This document shows positions 8,531-14,923 of a stretch of 15,015 nt of DNA, piece after piece. The position numbers were made by a program, and so were the translations under genes. The notes under the pieces are model-generated. The model was given only the letters and a program-made list of their open reading frames with translations. It made no database searches and was not told where the DNA came from. How positions within the stretch are numbered: position 1 is the stretch's first letter; every line of letters starts with the position of its first letter. Source of the stretch: JBOHTO01 sp050733695 (GTDB lineage Bacteria > Gemmatimonadota > Gemmatimonadetes > Gemmatimonadales > Gemmatimonadaceae); assembly GCA_050733695.1 (NCBI GenBank), contig JBOHTO010000025.1, positions 1 through 15,015 of the forward strand. The letters run 5' to 3'.

Positions 8531-8818
8531 GTCGGGAAGAACCCCTTCATCCCTGCGTCGAATGAAGGGAGCACGGATCGACACGGCGGTGGTCCCCCAA
8601 ATTCTGGTCAACTGTGCCACTCGTCAATGAGTGCGAGCGACTCCTGTGGTCTTCGCGGCACGTCGCTCCTGGCACTCGCCGCGGCGCTGCGCATCTGCCA
8701 GTATTCACACCGACCCGGCGTGTGTTCTCTCGCTACCGCACGGCGCAGGACGAAGGATTCAGGCTGCTTTCGGAATGACCGACGTTGAACATGTTCCGCC
8801 CACCCACCAATCGACTCA
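8531..8818. other. Intergenic stretch between the pnkp remnant and the amidohydrolase
   Basis: No gene is supported. The 3' side (8741-8780) reads cggcgcagga cgaaggattc then aggctgctttcggaatgacc. This resembles dispersed intergenic repeat tails that recur in some bacterial genomes; this is recognised by texture only and unverified. No clear promoter or Shine-Dalgarno precedes the amidohydrolase ATG. A TTGAAC at 8785-8790 lacks a good -10 partner. Confidence 0.4.
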
Positions 8819-10591
8819 ATGCGCATCCCTCTTCTCGTATCCATCCTCGCCATCGCAGTGTTCGGCGACCGGGCATATGCCCAGACAGCCGACCTGATCC
8901 TCAGGGGAGCAACGGTCTGGACGGCGTCGCCCGACCAGCCGCGAGCGAGTGCGATCGCGATCGCGAATGGCCGTATCCTCGCCGTCGGCAGCGATGCTGA
9001 TGTAGCGCGCCACGCCGGACCGGGCACGCGTACGCTGGAGCTGCGCGATCGCTTCGTCGCGCCAGGGTTCATCGACAATCACACGCATTTCGAACGTGCG
9101 GGAGCGCTGCTCACCGGCGCGAACCTGCTCGACGTCGCAGACGAATCGGCTCTGGTGCGACGAGTGCGCGAAGCGACACAGCGACTCCCGGAAGGAGCGT
9201 GGCTGACCGGCGGCGAGTGGGGCGCCTACGAAGACTGGGCTGTGTCATCGACCGGACGTGACACCGTGCCTTATGCCGAAGCCCGGCGTCCGTTCTCGCC
9301 ACAGCGCTCCATGATCGATTCGGTCACGTCGAAGCATCCCGTGCTGCTGAACAGGTGGGATCGATCCGCCTACCTCGCCAACGCCCGCGCACTTGAGCTG
9401 GCGCGCGCGACCTGTGAGTGGGATGGAGTCGAATGCGAGAATGGCGAGATGACCGGCCGGATTTCGGACGCCGCCGCTGAGCGGGTCCGATCGGTGATAC
9501 CGGCGAAACCTCTCGAGCAACGTCTGGCGGAATCGCGCGCCGCGCTGCGCGATCTCGCGTCCCACGGAGTGACGACCATCCACGACATAACAAGTGCGGA
9601 ACAGCTACGCGTCTTTGCTGAGCTGCACCAGCGCAACGAGCTGACAGTGCGCGTGTACGCGCGCCCCACGCTCGACCGCTGGGATGAGCTCGCCGCTGTG
9701 GGGATCGGCCACGGCTTTGGCAGCGAATGGATCAGGATAGGGGGACTCAAGGGTTTCGTCGACGGCATCATGGGCAACTCGTCGGCGAGATTCCACGAGC
9801 CGTATCTGACTACCGGCGTGCGCGGCAGTTGGCGTGACATGATGCTCCAGCCGCCGGGAATGCTGCCGCTCATCGCGGGCGCCGACTCGACGGGTCACTG
9901 GCCACAGGTGCACGCGATCGGCGACGAAGCGATCGATACGTTGCTCACGATGTATGAATCGGTGCTCTCTTCACATCCCGGTGAACCGTTCGTCGCAGTC
10001 CCGGGGACGAGCGCACGTATCCGCCGCGACCGCCGGTGGCGCGTGATTCACACGCAGGTACTGAATGACGCCAGCGTCGCGCACCGCATGGCAGTGCTCG
10101 GTGTGATCGCCGAGGTCCAGCCGTATCACGCGATCGACGACATGCGCTGGATGGAGGAGCGAATCGGCGCCGCGCGATCGCGCTGGGCTTATGCATTCCG
10201 TACTCTCGAACAGGCGGGAGTGCTGCTCAGCTTCGGCAGTGACTGGCCCGGCACAAATGCTTCCTGGTACCCCGCCGAGCCGATCAAGGGGATCTATGCA
10301 GCCGTCACGCGCATGACGCTTGGCGGCGAACCCGATGGCGGCTGGTTTCCCGGGGAACGAGTGAGCGTGGAGACCGCGTTACGCGCCTACACGCTCAACA
10401 ATGCCTGGGCCGCCGGCGAGGAAGACATCAAGGGCAGCATAGCGCCGGGCAAGCTCGCTGATCTCGTCGTGCTCGACCGCGATCCGTTCGCTGTCGAAGC
10501 TGCCGCTCTCGACGATCTGCGTGTGTTACTGACGATCGTCGAGGGAAAGATCGTCTACCGCTCGGAGGATGTGGCTGCGTCGATCAGGTGA
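8819..10591 (+). CDS. Secreted YtcJ-type metal-dependent amidohydrolase
   Basis: 590 residues with an N-terminal signal peptide (MRIPLLVSILAIAVFGDRAYA, cut near AYA-QT), so it is probably periplasmic or extracellular. The layout matches the Amidohydro_3/YtcJ group: a small beta-domain start (LILRGATVWTA), the first metal-binding motif PGFIDNHTHFE (H88, H90), IGGLKGFVDGIMGNSSARF (K311 as the likely bridging lysine position), VHAIGDEAID (H365), RWRVIHTQVL (H411) and LSFGSDWP (D475, the usual catalytic aspartate). It closes with KGSIAPGKLADLVVLDRDP, the typical end of the family. These enzymes hydrolyse C-N bonds of amide or formamide-like compounds; the substrate cannot be read from the sequence. 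All key residues are present, so it should be active. The ATG at 8819 gives the correct signal peptide and has no Shine-Dalgarno. The gene stands alone on this strand. Confidence 0.93.
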   Translation: MRIPLLVSILAIAVFGDRAYAQTADLILRGATVWTASPDQPRASAIAIANGRILAVGSDADVARHAGPGTRTLELRDRFVAPGFIDNHTHFERAGALLTGANLLDVADESALVRRVREATQRLPEGAWLTGGEWGAYEDWAVSSTGRDTVPYAEARRPFSPQRSMIDSVTSKHPVLLNRWDRSAYLANARALELARATCEWDGVECENGEMTGRISDAAAERVRSVIPAKPLEQRLAESRAALRDLASHGVTTIHDITSAEQLRVFAELHQRNELTVRVYARPTLDRWDELAAVGIGHGFGSEWIRIGGLKGFVDGIMGNSSARFHEPYLTTGVRGSWRDMMLQPPGMLPLIAGADSTGHWPQVHAIGDEAIDTLLTMYESVLSSHPGEPFVAVPGTSARIRRDRRWRVIHTQVLNDASVAHRMAVLGVIAEVQPYHAIDDMRWMEERIGAARSRWAYAFRTLEQAGVLLSFGSDWPGTNASWYPAEPIKGIYAAVTRMTLGGEPDGGWFPGERVSVETALRAYTLNNAWAAGEEDIKGSIAPGKLADLVVLDRDPFAVEAAALDDLRVLLTIVEGKIVYRSEDVAASIR

Positions 10592-10748
10592 ACGATCGGG
10601 GTGCGCGCCGAAGCCGAGTCGTTTGAGAGGATGCACCGCGGGCTTTGCGCTGTGTTTGTCTCAAGATGTGTAGGTCCCACGCCGAATTTCCAGGCAGCGT
10701 TGGACGATCCAGTTGATAGTGCTGATAGTGCTGATAGTGCTTATGGGC
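10592..10748. other. Intergenic stretch after the amidohydrolase gene
   Basis: No gene and no intrinsic terminator are visible. It contains the 9-bp tandem repeat just before the end of the minus-strand hypothetical gene. Confidence 0.5.
10714..10740. repeat. 9-bp tandem repeat (TGATAGTGC x3)
   Basis: Three exact consecutive copies of TGATAGTGC, lying between the convergent ends of the amidohydrolase gene and the frameshifted hypothetical gene. Function unknown; it could be a simple variable-number repeat. Confidence 0.9.
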
Positions 10749-11218
10749 TCACCACTCGAACTGGTCGTACAGGGCGGCCACAAGCGCCGGCGGCCTCGCG
10801 ATCGAATCGAAGACGAAGGTGAGATTCCAGGACTGAAGGCAACTGCTACCGTCGTGAAACATGAGCATGGTCCCCACACGTGGTAGCCGCACGAGATCGT
10901 CCGAGATCGACGCCACCGGGAACGGCGCGCACCCGTGATCGCCCACCTGCATCGTCAGCTCTGCGGCGCCATCCGGTGGGACGAAAGCATAGACCCAATC
11001 GAGCTCGGTCGACGGCACCTTCCAACTGGAGCGGTCCCGCAGCATCGAGCGACTGAGCCCCCGGCGTGCGCTTCCGGCGTGCGACTTCGTGGGCTACCGG
11101 CGTCCGGACCGAGCGCGAGGGTTACCGTATCGGCGACGCGGATGCTGTCAAAGGCGATCTCGCCGCGAAGGAAGTCGATGATGTCCCGGGCAGCCGCGAG
11201 CAATTCACCTCGTCGCAT
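10749..11218 (-). pseudogene. Hypothetical protein gene, apparently frameshifted
   Basis: Two overlapping minus-strand frames look like the two halves of one protein. The first, from an ATG at 11218, is protein-like for about 50 residues (MRRGELLAAARDIIDFLRGE, then SIRVADTVTLAL). It then loses that character. The second frame, usable from about 11090 to the stop at 10749, contains SSWKVPSTELDWVYAFVPPD, GDHGCAPFPVASISDDL, VGTMLMFHDGSSCLQSWNLT and ends FDSIARPPALVAALYDQFEW. The switch falls around 11060-11090, where a 10-bp unit ccggcgtgcg occurs twice with a 3-nt spacer. The net change between frames equals one lost base or two extra. I do not recognise a named family. Two Cys and a Trp-rich tail suggest a small folded domain. 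Alternatively the second frame alone (ATG at 11045, 98 residues) is a short gene. No signal peptide is visible. The start at 11218 overlaps a hairpin and is uncertain. Confidence 0.5.
11061..11083. repeat. Short direct repeat (ccggcgtgcg x2, 3-nt spacer)
   Basis: Two exact 10-bp copies at 11061-11070 and 11074-11083, inside the frame-switch zone of the hypothetical gene. They are a plausible slippage site, although a simple 13-bp duplication would not by itself give the observed frame change. Confidence 0.7.
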
Positions 11219-11245
11219 TGGATCCGCGATCGTGCGCGATCCAAT
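11217..11245. promoter_or_regulatory. Hairpin / palindrome ATTGGATC...GATCCAAT
   Basis: A perfect 8-bp inverted repeat (11217-11224 and 11238-11245) extends inward by three more pairs (GCG/CGC) past one bulged base, giving an 11-bp stem with a 6-nt loop. It lies 27 nt after the stop of the sorbosone-dehydrogenase-like gene and overlaps the proposed start of the next frame. There is no T-run, so it is not a normal intrinsic terminator. It may be an mRNA 3' stabiliser, a Rho-independent pause hairpin, or a dimer operator. Confidence 0.5.
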
Positions 11246-11272
11246 CAGATCGCGGACTACCCCCTCGATATC

Positions 11273-12640
11273 TCACTTCCCGGTGTAAACGACCCGCCAG
11301 ATCCGCCCACCCCGGTCATCGGAGATGTAGAGCGACCCATCCGGTCCTTCGGTCACGCCCACCGGTCGATGACGCGCCGTCTGTGGAAGCGGACCGTCTG
11401 ACCCGGCAAACCCATCGGCGAAGATCTCCGGGGCACCTGCGGGATTCCCATCAGCACCCATGGGTACGAACATCACTTTGTAGCCTTCGTTGGGTAGCGG
11501 CGCGCGGTCAAATCCGCCATGAAAGGCGATGAAGGCCCCGCCGCGATAGTGCGCCGGAAACTGTTTGCCAGTGTAGAAGTGCACACCGTTCGGTGCCCAG
11601 TGGGCGCCGAACGTCTCTATGGGCTGGTTGTAGCTCGCACAGTCGATGACTTCGCTCCTCACCTTCTGCCCGTCTCCGCCATACTCCGGGGCCAGAACCT
11701 TTCTGTTCTCGAAAACCGCGTCGAAGTAGCAATACGGCCACCCGTTGTCGCTGCCCGGAGTGATGCGAACGAATTCCTCCGCCGGGAGTACGGCGTCTTC
11801 CTCGACCGTGAAGAACTGCGGCCAGTTCTCGAAAAGCATGTCACGCCCGTGTTGCACGCCGTACAGCTCGTTGTTTTGCGGATTCATTGCCAACGCGACC
11901 ATGTTTCTGAGACCGGTGGCATAGCGCTGCCCATCGGTCTGCGTCTGGTTCGTGCCGCGCGCCTGGAACTGCCACACGCCGGCGCGAATCGGCAACTCCG
12001 GACACGGAAAAACCCCTGGCGATTGTGCTTGTCGATTCGCCACCTGACATGAATTGGATGCCGACCCGATGTTGACGAACAGCGTGTGCGGATCAGCGAG
12101 CACGACGGTCTTGCTGATATGGTCGCCGCTGTTCGGCAGCCCGCCCACCACTATCTCCGGCTCGCCCACAGGAGTGAGCCGACCCGCCGGAAGCCGGAAG
12201 CGAAGAACCCGGTCATTGGCGCCGAAGTACAGCTTGGCCTGCCCCCACGCGATGCCGCTCCCGCCGACGCCGGGACTGAACTGCGACTGTTCTTCCGCAT
12301 GCCCGTCGCCATCGCGATCGCGTAAGCCAATGATTCCGAAGGGCGGATTGTTGTTGCGCGGGCTGTTGATCGCCACGAAGACATCGCCGCTGGGTGTAAC
12401 GGCCATGTGACGCGCACGCGCGGGCGCGCCATCGAGCACCAGATCGGCGACGACAGCGGCGCAGAACCCTGCCGGCAGGGTGATTCCACCATTGTCCGGC
12501 GCGCATTCCACACGCGAGGCGCTGCGGCTCGTCACGAGGGCTGCATCACGAACGTCTGTCGGCGCTTCCGCACACGCGGTCAAAGCGGCGACGACTGCAA
12601 TCGTGCCTGGAATCAGTGATTTCATGGAACGCAGGGACAT
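11273..12640 (-). CDS. Lipoprotein of the PQQ-type glucose/sorbosone dehydrogenase beta-propeller family
   Basis: I place the start at the ATG at 12640 because GGAGG lies 6 nt upstream; the frame stays open further but has no comparable signal. The 455-residue product begins MSLRSMKSLIPG, with a hydrophobic segment and lipobox LTAC (lipidated Cys at residue 23), so it should be a membrane-anchored periplasmic lipoprotein. The rest is a six-bladed propeller of the sorbosone dehydrogenase type: GFCAAVVADLVLDGAPARARH, ISKTVVLADPHTLFVNIGSA, YATGLRNMVALAMNP, LYGVQHGRDML, VRITPGSDNGWPYCYFD, NGVHFYTGKQFPAHYRGGAF and a C-terminal PDGSLYISDDRGGRIWRV. By family it would oxidise a sugar or aldose-type substrate using PQQ and pass electrons to a respiratory acceptor. 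PQQ use and the substrate are not shown by the sequence, and no PQQ synthesis gene is in the window. It is transcribed alone, with a repeat array upstream. Confidence 0.88.
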   Translation of the reverse strand: MSLRSMKSLIPGTIAVVAALTACAEAPTDVRDAALVTSRSASRVECAPDNGGITLPAGFCAAVVADLVLDGAPARARHMAVTPSGDVFVAINSPRNNNPPFGIIGLRDRDGDGHAEEQSQFSPGVGGSGIAWGQAKLYFGANDRVLRFRLPAGRLTPVGEPEIVVGGLPNSGDHISKTVVLADPHTLFVNIGSASNSCQVANRQAQSPGVFPCPELPIRAGVWQFQARGTNQTQTDGQRYATGLRNMVALAMNPQNNELYGVQHGRDMLFENWPQFFTVEEDAVLPAEEFVRITPGSDNGWPYCYFDAVFENRKVLAPEYGGDGQKVRSEVIDCASYNQPIETFGAHWAPNGVHFYTGKQFPAHYRGGAFIAFHGGFDRAPLPNEGYKVMFVPMGADGNPAGAPEIFADGFAGSDGPLPQTARHRPVGVTEGPDGSLYISDDRGGRIWRVVYTGK

Positions 12641-12930
12641 GGCAACCTCCATCGATGTCGACGAATTCCTTGAGCCTGGTGCTGACATCCAGGTGGAGTG
12701 CGAATGTCGTGCTGCTGAGCGCGAATGCCGCCCTGACAAGGGCGAATGTCGTGCTGGTGAGGGCGAATGTCGCGAAGGAACGACTCAGAGCCGCGGCGGC
12801 CCGGCCTCGCCTCGCCTCCGTACAGCGGCGCCAGTCGCGCATGAGCGGCGAATACCTCATCGGTGATTACCACGTCGTCGAAGCCGAGCTCTTCGCGCAG
12901 CGGAAGCGTCCAACACGCGAGCGCAAGAAC
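12641..12930. other. Divergent intergenic region between the lipoprotein and antitoxin genes
   Basis: It holds the Shine-Dalgarno of the lipoprotein gene (GGAGG on the minus strand, about 12647-12651) and the 21-bp array. A plus-strand frame is open through all of it and joins the antitoxin in frame. Its N-terminal part overlaps the lipoprotein start and looks like repeat translation, so I do not count it as coding. An ATG at 12841 would add 30 residues to the antitoxin. Confidence 0.5.
12700..12783. repeat. 21-bp tandem repeat array
   Basis: Successive 21-bp units begin with gcgaatg at 12700, 12721, 12742 and 12763. Units 1 and 3 are nearly identical (gcgaatgtcgtgctg...), unit 2 diverges in the middle, and unit 4 keeps only its first half. 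The array lies 60-143 bp upstream of the lipoprotein start (minus) and upstream of the antitoxin gene (plus). Read on the plus strand it encodes a heptad-like (S/R)ANVVL. pattern. No gene is convincing in 12641-12930, so the array is probably intergenic. Confidence 0.85.
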
Positions 12931-13104
12931 ATGCGACTCGACCAGAAACTGCTCGACTCTGCCAGGCGCGTGCTTGGCACCGCGAGCGAGACCGAGACGG
13001 TCAGGCTCGCCCTCAGTCGCGTGGTGGACAATGCGCGCATGGCCGACGGAATCCGGGCACTCGGCGGCCGGCGCATGCTCGACGCATCCCGCATCGATGA
13101 CTGA
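12931..13104 (+). CDS. VapB-type antitoxin (DUF2191-like)
   Basis: 57 residues starting MRLDQKLLDSARRVLG, with a TETETVRLALSRVVDNAR segment and an Arg/Gly-rich tail ending LDASRIDD. This is the ribbon-helix-helix style of small antitoxins paired with PIN-domain toxins: the first strand and two helices bind DNA as a dimer, and the tail wraps the toxin. The start at 12931 is chosen because family proteins begin close to the RLDQKLLD strand; 12841 is an alternative, and neither has a good Shine-Dalgarno. The toxin remnant begins 10 nt after its stop. It would bind and neutralise VapC and repress its own operon, but here the partner is broken, so it may be an orphan. Confidence 0.7.
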   Translation: MRLDQKLLDSARRVLGTASETETVRLALSRVVDNARMADGIRALGGRRMLDASRIDD

Positions 13105-13114
13105 CGATTGATCG

Positions 13115-13285
13115 GTGCTCGTCCTCGACACCAACGTGTACCTCGATGTCGACGGCGATGCGGCGCTCGCCGGACGCGTGGCAGCATTCCTGGCTGAGCA
13201 CGCCGACGCGGTTGGTCTGAGCAGCGTTGTCCTGCGGCGCATCCAGCTTCTTATCCCCGTCGCCATCGAACCGCGCCCTGCGTGA
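13115..13285 (+). pseudogene. Truncated VapC-like PIN-domain toxin
   Basis: A GTG start gives VLVLDTNVYLDVDGDAALAG, then RVAAFLAEHADAVGLSSVVL. This is the typical start of a PIN-domain ribonuclease, with the first catalytic Asp in LDTN. After SSVVL the expected AELL (with the second acidic catalytic residue) is replaced by RRIQLLIPVAIEPRPA and a stop, for 56 residues against about 130 in the family. The remaining acidic active-site residues are missing, so it should be inactive. It lies directly behind the antitoxin gene, as in vapBC operons. Confidence 0.65.
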
Positions 13286-13351
13286 GGCAGTCAGATTTCG
13301 TGGTGCCAGAAGGGCGCGTGGCGATGTAGCACGAAGCTCCCTGACCTGCCT

Positions 13352-14158
13352 TCACAACGCCGCAGCGATAACGCGGATACCCCACGCCGCGAACAGCACG
13401 CCCGCGATACGTCCGAGCAACGCACCACTCGGCGCGATCTTCTCCAACAGCACGATCCCGGCGAGCACAGCTACCCAGAGGAGATTCATGACGCCAGCTA
13501 CGAACAGCAGGGCCATCAGCGCCCAGCAGCAGCCAAGGCAGAAGAACCCGTGCCGGAGTCCCATCGTGAGCGCGCCTGACCACCCTTCGCGCCATTCACT
13601 CCCGAAAAAGCCGAGCGGCGACCGGCACCGGCTGAGGCAGACGTACTTGATCGGCATCCACTGGTAGGCGCCCGCAGCCACGAGGAGGAGTCCGCCGACA
13701 AGAGGGCTCGTGATGACCATCGCCGGCGAGAGCAGTGAGGCGTGATGAAGGCCAAGCTGGGCAAGAGCGGCCCCGGCGCTGAACCCGATCCATACGAGCA
13801 GATAACCGGCGACAAAAACGGCGGTCGGTGTGGAGGGCCTCGCGAGTTCCTGTCGCCGTCGGACGATGGCTGCGAAGAGCAGTATCATCGGCGCCGACGA
13901 CGGGAGCATCATCGCGATCATCATGATCGCCCACATCGCGAAGAGCAGAAGCAGCTCCAGACCGGACCACGGCTGCATCTGCGGCGTCGACATATCCGCC
14001 ATGCTCGCGTCCATTGTCGAGCCACCCATGCCCGACGCCATGTGGAGAAGGTAGGCCCATGCGATCGCCGCAACGGCCGTGAGCGCCGTGGCGACAATCA
14101 CGCGGTCACGCCGCACCACGCGCTCCAGCGCCGAAGCGCTGGGTGCCGCGGCGGGCAT
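13352..14158 (-). CDS. DUF2182 predicted metal-binding integral membrane protein
   Basis: 268 residues with about six or seven hydrophobic segments (roughly 20-39, 66-84, 86-99, 113-135, 145-165, 205-224, 226-240, 248-266). Family-typical motifs are visible: MWAIMMIAMMLPSSAPM (75-91), PIKYVCLSRCRSPLGFF (169-185; C174, C178), GLRHGFFCLGCCWALM (200-215; C207, C210, C211) and GVMNLLWVAVLAGIVLLEK (222-240). The loop after the first membrane segment is Met-rich (H39, M40, M44, M49, M53, M56, M61), suggesting a soft-metal site. The function of DUF2182 is not established; metal binding is a prediction. The gene follows the DUF1326 gene by only 5 nt with no separate ribosome binding site, so it is cotranscribed and probably translationally coupled. 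DUF2182 and DUF1326 genes are often neighbours. Confidence 0.9.
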   Translation of the reverse strand: MPAAAPSASALERVVRRDRVIVATALTAVAAIAWAYLLHMASGMGGSTMDASMADMSTPQMQPWSGLELLLLFAMWAIMMIAMMLPSSAPMILLFAAIVRRRQELARPSTPTAVFVAGYLLVWIGFSAGAALAQLGLHHASLLSPAMVITSPLVGGLLLVAAGAYQWMPIKYVCLSRCRSPLGFFGSEWREGWSGALTMGLRHGFFCLGCCWALMALLFVAGVMNLLWVAVLAGIVLLEKIAPSGALLGRIAGVLFAAWGIRVIAAAL

Positions 14159-14163
14159 CGGGC

Positions 14164-14808
14164 TCAGTGCTGGTTCGTCCAGTTCACCTCGGCCGTGGCG
14201 GCGTACTTGTTTGGCCAGTCCATGCGCATGTCGCCATAGCTCGCGCGCATCGTGTTCGTCGTGACGACGTTTCCATCATTCCAGAAGAAGCCGCCCTTCG
14301 GGTATGTGACGTGGACTTCCTTCTCCTTGCCCGTCACCGGATCGCGAAGCGGCGCTGTCTCCAACTCGACCGCGCCGGGCACACGCACGTGCGCGCGCTG
14401 GCCGTCGATGTTCAACTCGATTGGCTTCCGGACCGGTCCCTCGAAGCGCTCTATGGTTCCGGCGATCGCCTCCCACGGCATGCCGCCGGCCTGCCCCGAC
14501 AGGATCGTCACAAAGGCATCGACCTGCTCCTGCGGTGCCTTCTCGTCGATGAATAGGACGACATGGCCGTGTCCTTCGTGGATTGCCCTGGGATACTTCG
14601 CAGCCACGACGGCGCGGAGTCCATCAAGGTCGACGTCACCGAAGCGTCCGTCCTCGACTTCGTAGCCGATGACAAACTCGCACTTTCCCTCGTTCGGGAA
14701 TCCGCCAAACTGGCAATTGCAACCGTGTTGGCAGTTGCACGCCTCGACGCTCTGCGCCCTGACGCGGTAAGCGGCCTGCTCTCGGGACTGTGTTGCTGCG
14801 GTTGCCAT
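14164..14808 (-). CDS. DUF1326 domain-containing protein
   Basis: 214 residues and soluble, with no signal peptide. The family-defining start is present: VRAQSVEACNCQHGCNCQFG (residues 16-35), with Cys at 24, 26, 30, 32 and a further C43 in GKCEFVIGYEVEDG. AIHEGHGHVVLFID adds H78, H80 and H82. Later come GMPWEAIAG, FEGPVRKPIELNIDG and the C-terminal ASYGDMRMDWPNKYAATAEV, all typical of DUF1326. The role of this family is unknown; the CxC...CxC cluster could bind a metal or carry out thiol chemistry. The start is secure: GAGAGGAGATAAGC precedes the ATG at 14808, a strong Shine-Dalgarno. It is the first gene of a two-gene unit with the DUF2182 membrane protein, and the two probably work together. 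Confidence 0.92.
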   Translation of the reverse strand: MATAATQSREQAAYRVRAQSVEACNCQHGCNCQFGGFPNEGKCEFVIGYEVEDGRFGDVDLDGLRAVVAAKYPRAIHEGHGHVVLFIDEKAPQEQVDAFVTILSGQAGGMPWEAIAGTIERFEGPVRKPIELNIDGQRAHVRVPGAVELETAPLRDPVTGKEKEVHVTYPKGGFFWNDGNVVTTNTMRASYGDMRMDWPNKYAATAEVNWTNQH

Positions 14809-14843
14809 GCTTATCTCCTCTCGAAAGGATTGCGGGTGTCACA

Positions 14844-14872
14844 AGCGTAGTTAGCAGCGCCCCGGCCGTCAA
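14844..14872 (-). promoter_or_regulatory. Candidate sigma-70-type promoter for the DUF1326-DUF2182 operon
   Basis: On the minus strand, TTGACG (14872-14867) is followed after 17 nt by TACGCT (14849-14844). The expected transcription start is near 14837, giving a leader of about 30 nt that contains the strong Shine-Dalgarno. The -35 is close to consensus and the -10 is a moderate match. Confidence 0.4.
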
Positions 14873-14923
14873 GGTGACGTCGGCGTCCAGGGCCTGGAGG
14901 CGAGGGGCCGCCGAATACCTTCG

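Noticed and set aside
11218..11276. Read-through extension of the sorbosone-dehydrogenase-like protein into the hypothetical gene
   Set aside because: The two share a frame separated by one TGA, but the dehydrogenase family normally ends at GRIWRV, so the stop is at the expected place.
12700..12783. CRISPR-like array
   Set aside because: Units are contiguous, with no spacers, and diverge between copies; no cas genes are present.
12616..12930. Extended antitoxin N-terminus encoded through the 21-bp repeats
   Set aside because: It would start inside the lipoprotein gene on the other strand, and its sequence is repeat translation unlike antitoxin N-termini.
13352..14158. Membership of the methanobactin/bufferin-type peptide systems
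   Set aside because: Those involve differently numbered families (for example DUF2282 with DUF692); the protein here matches DUF2182, and no such maturase is in the window.
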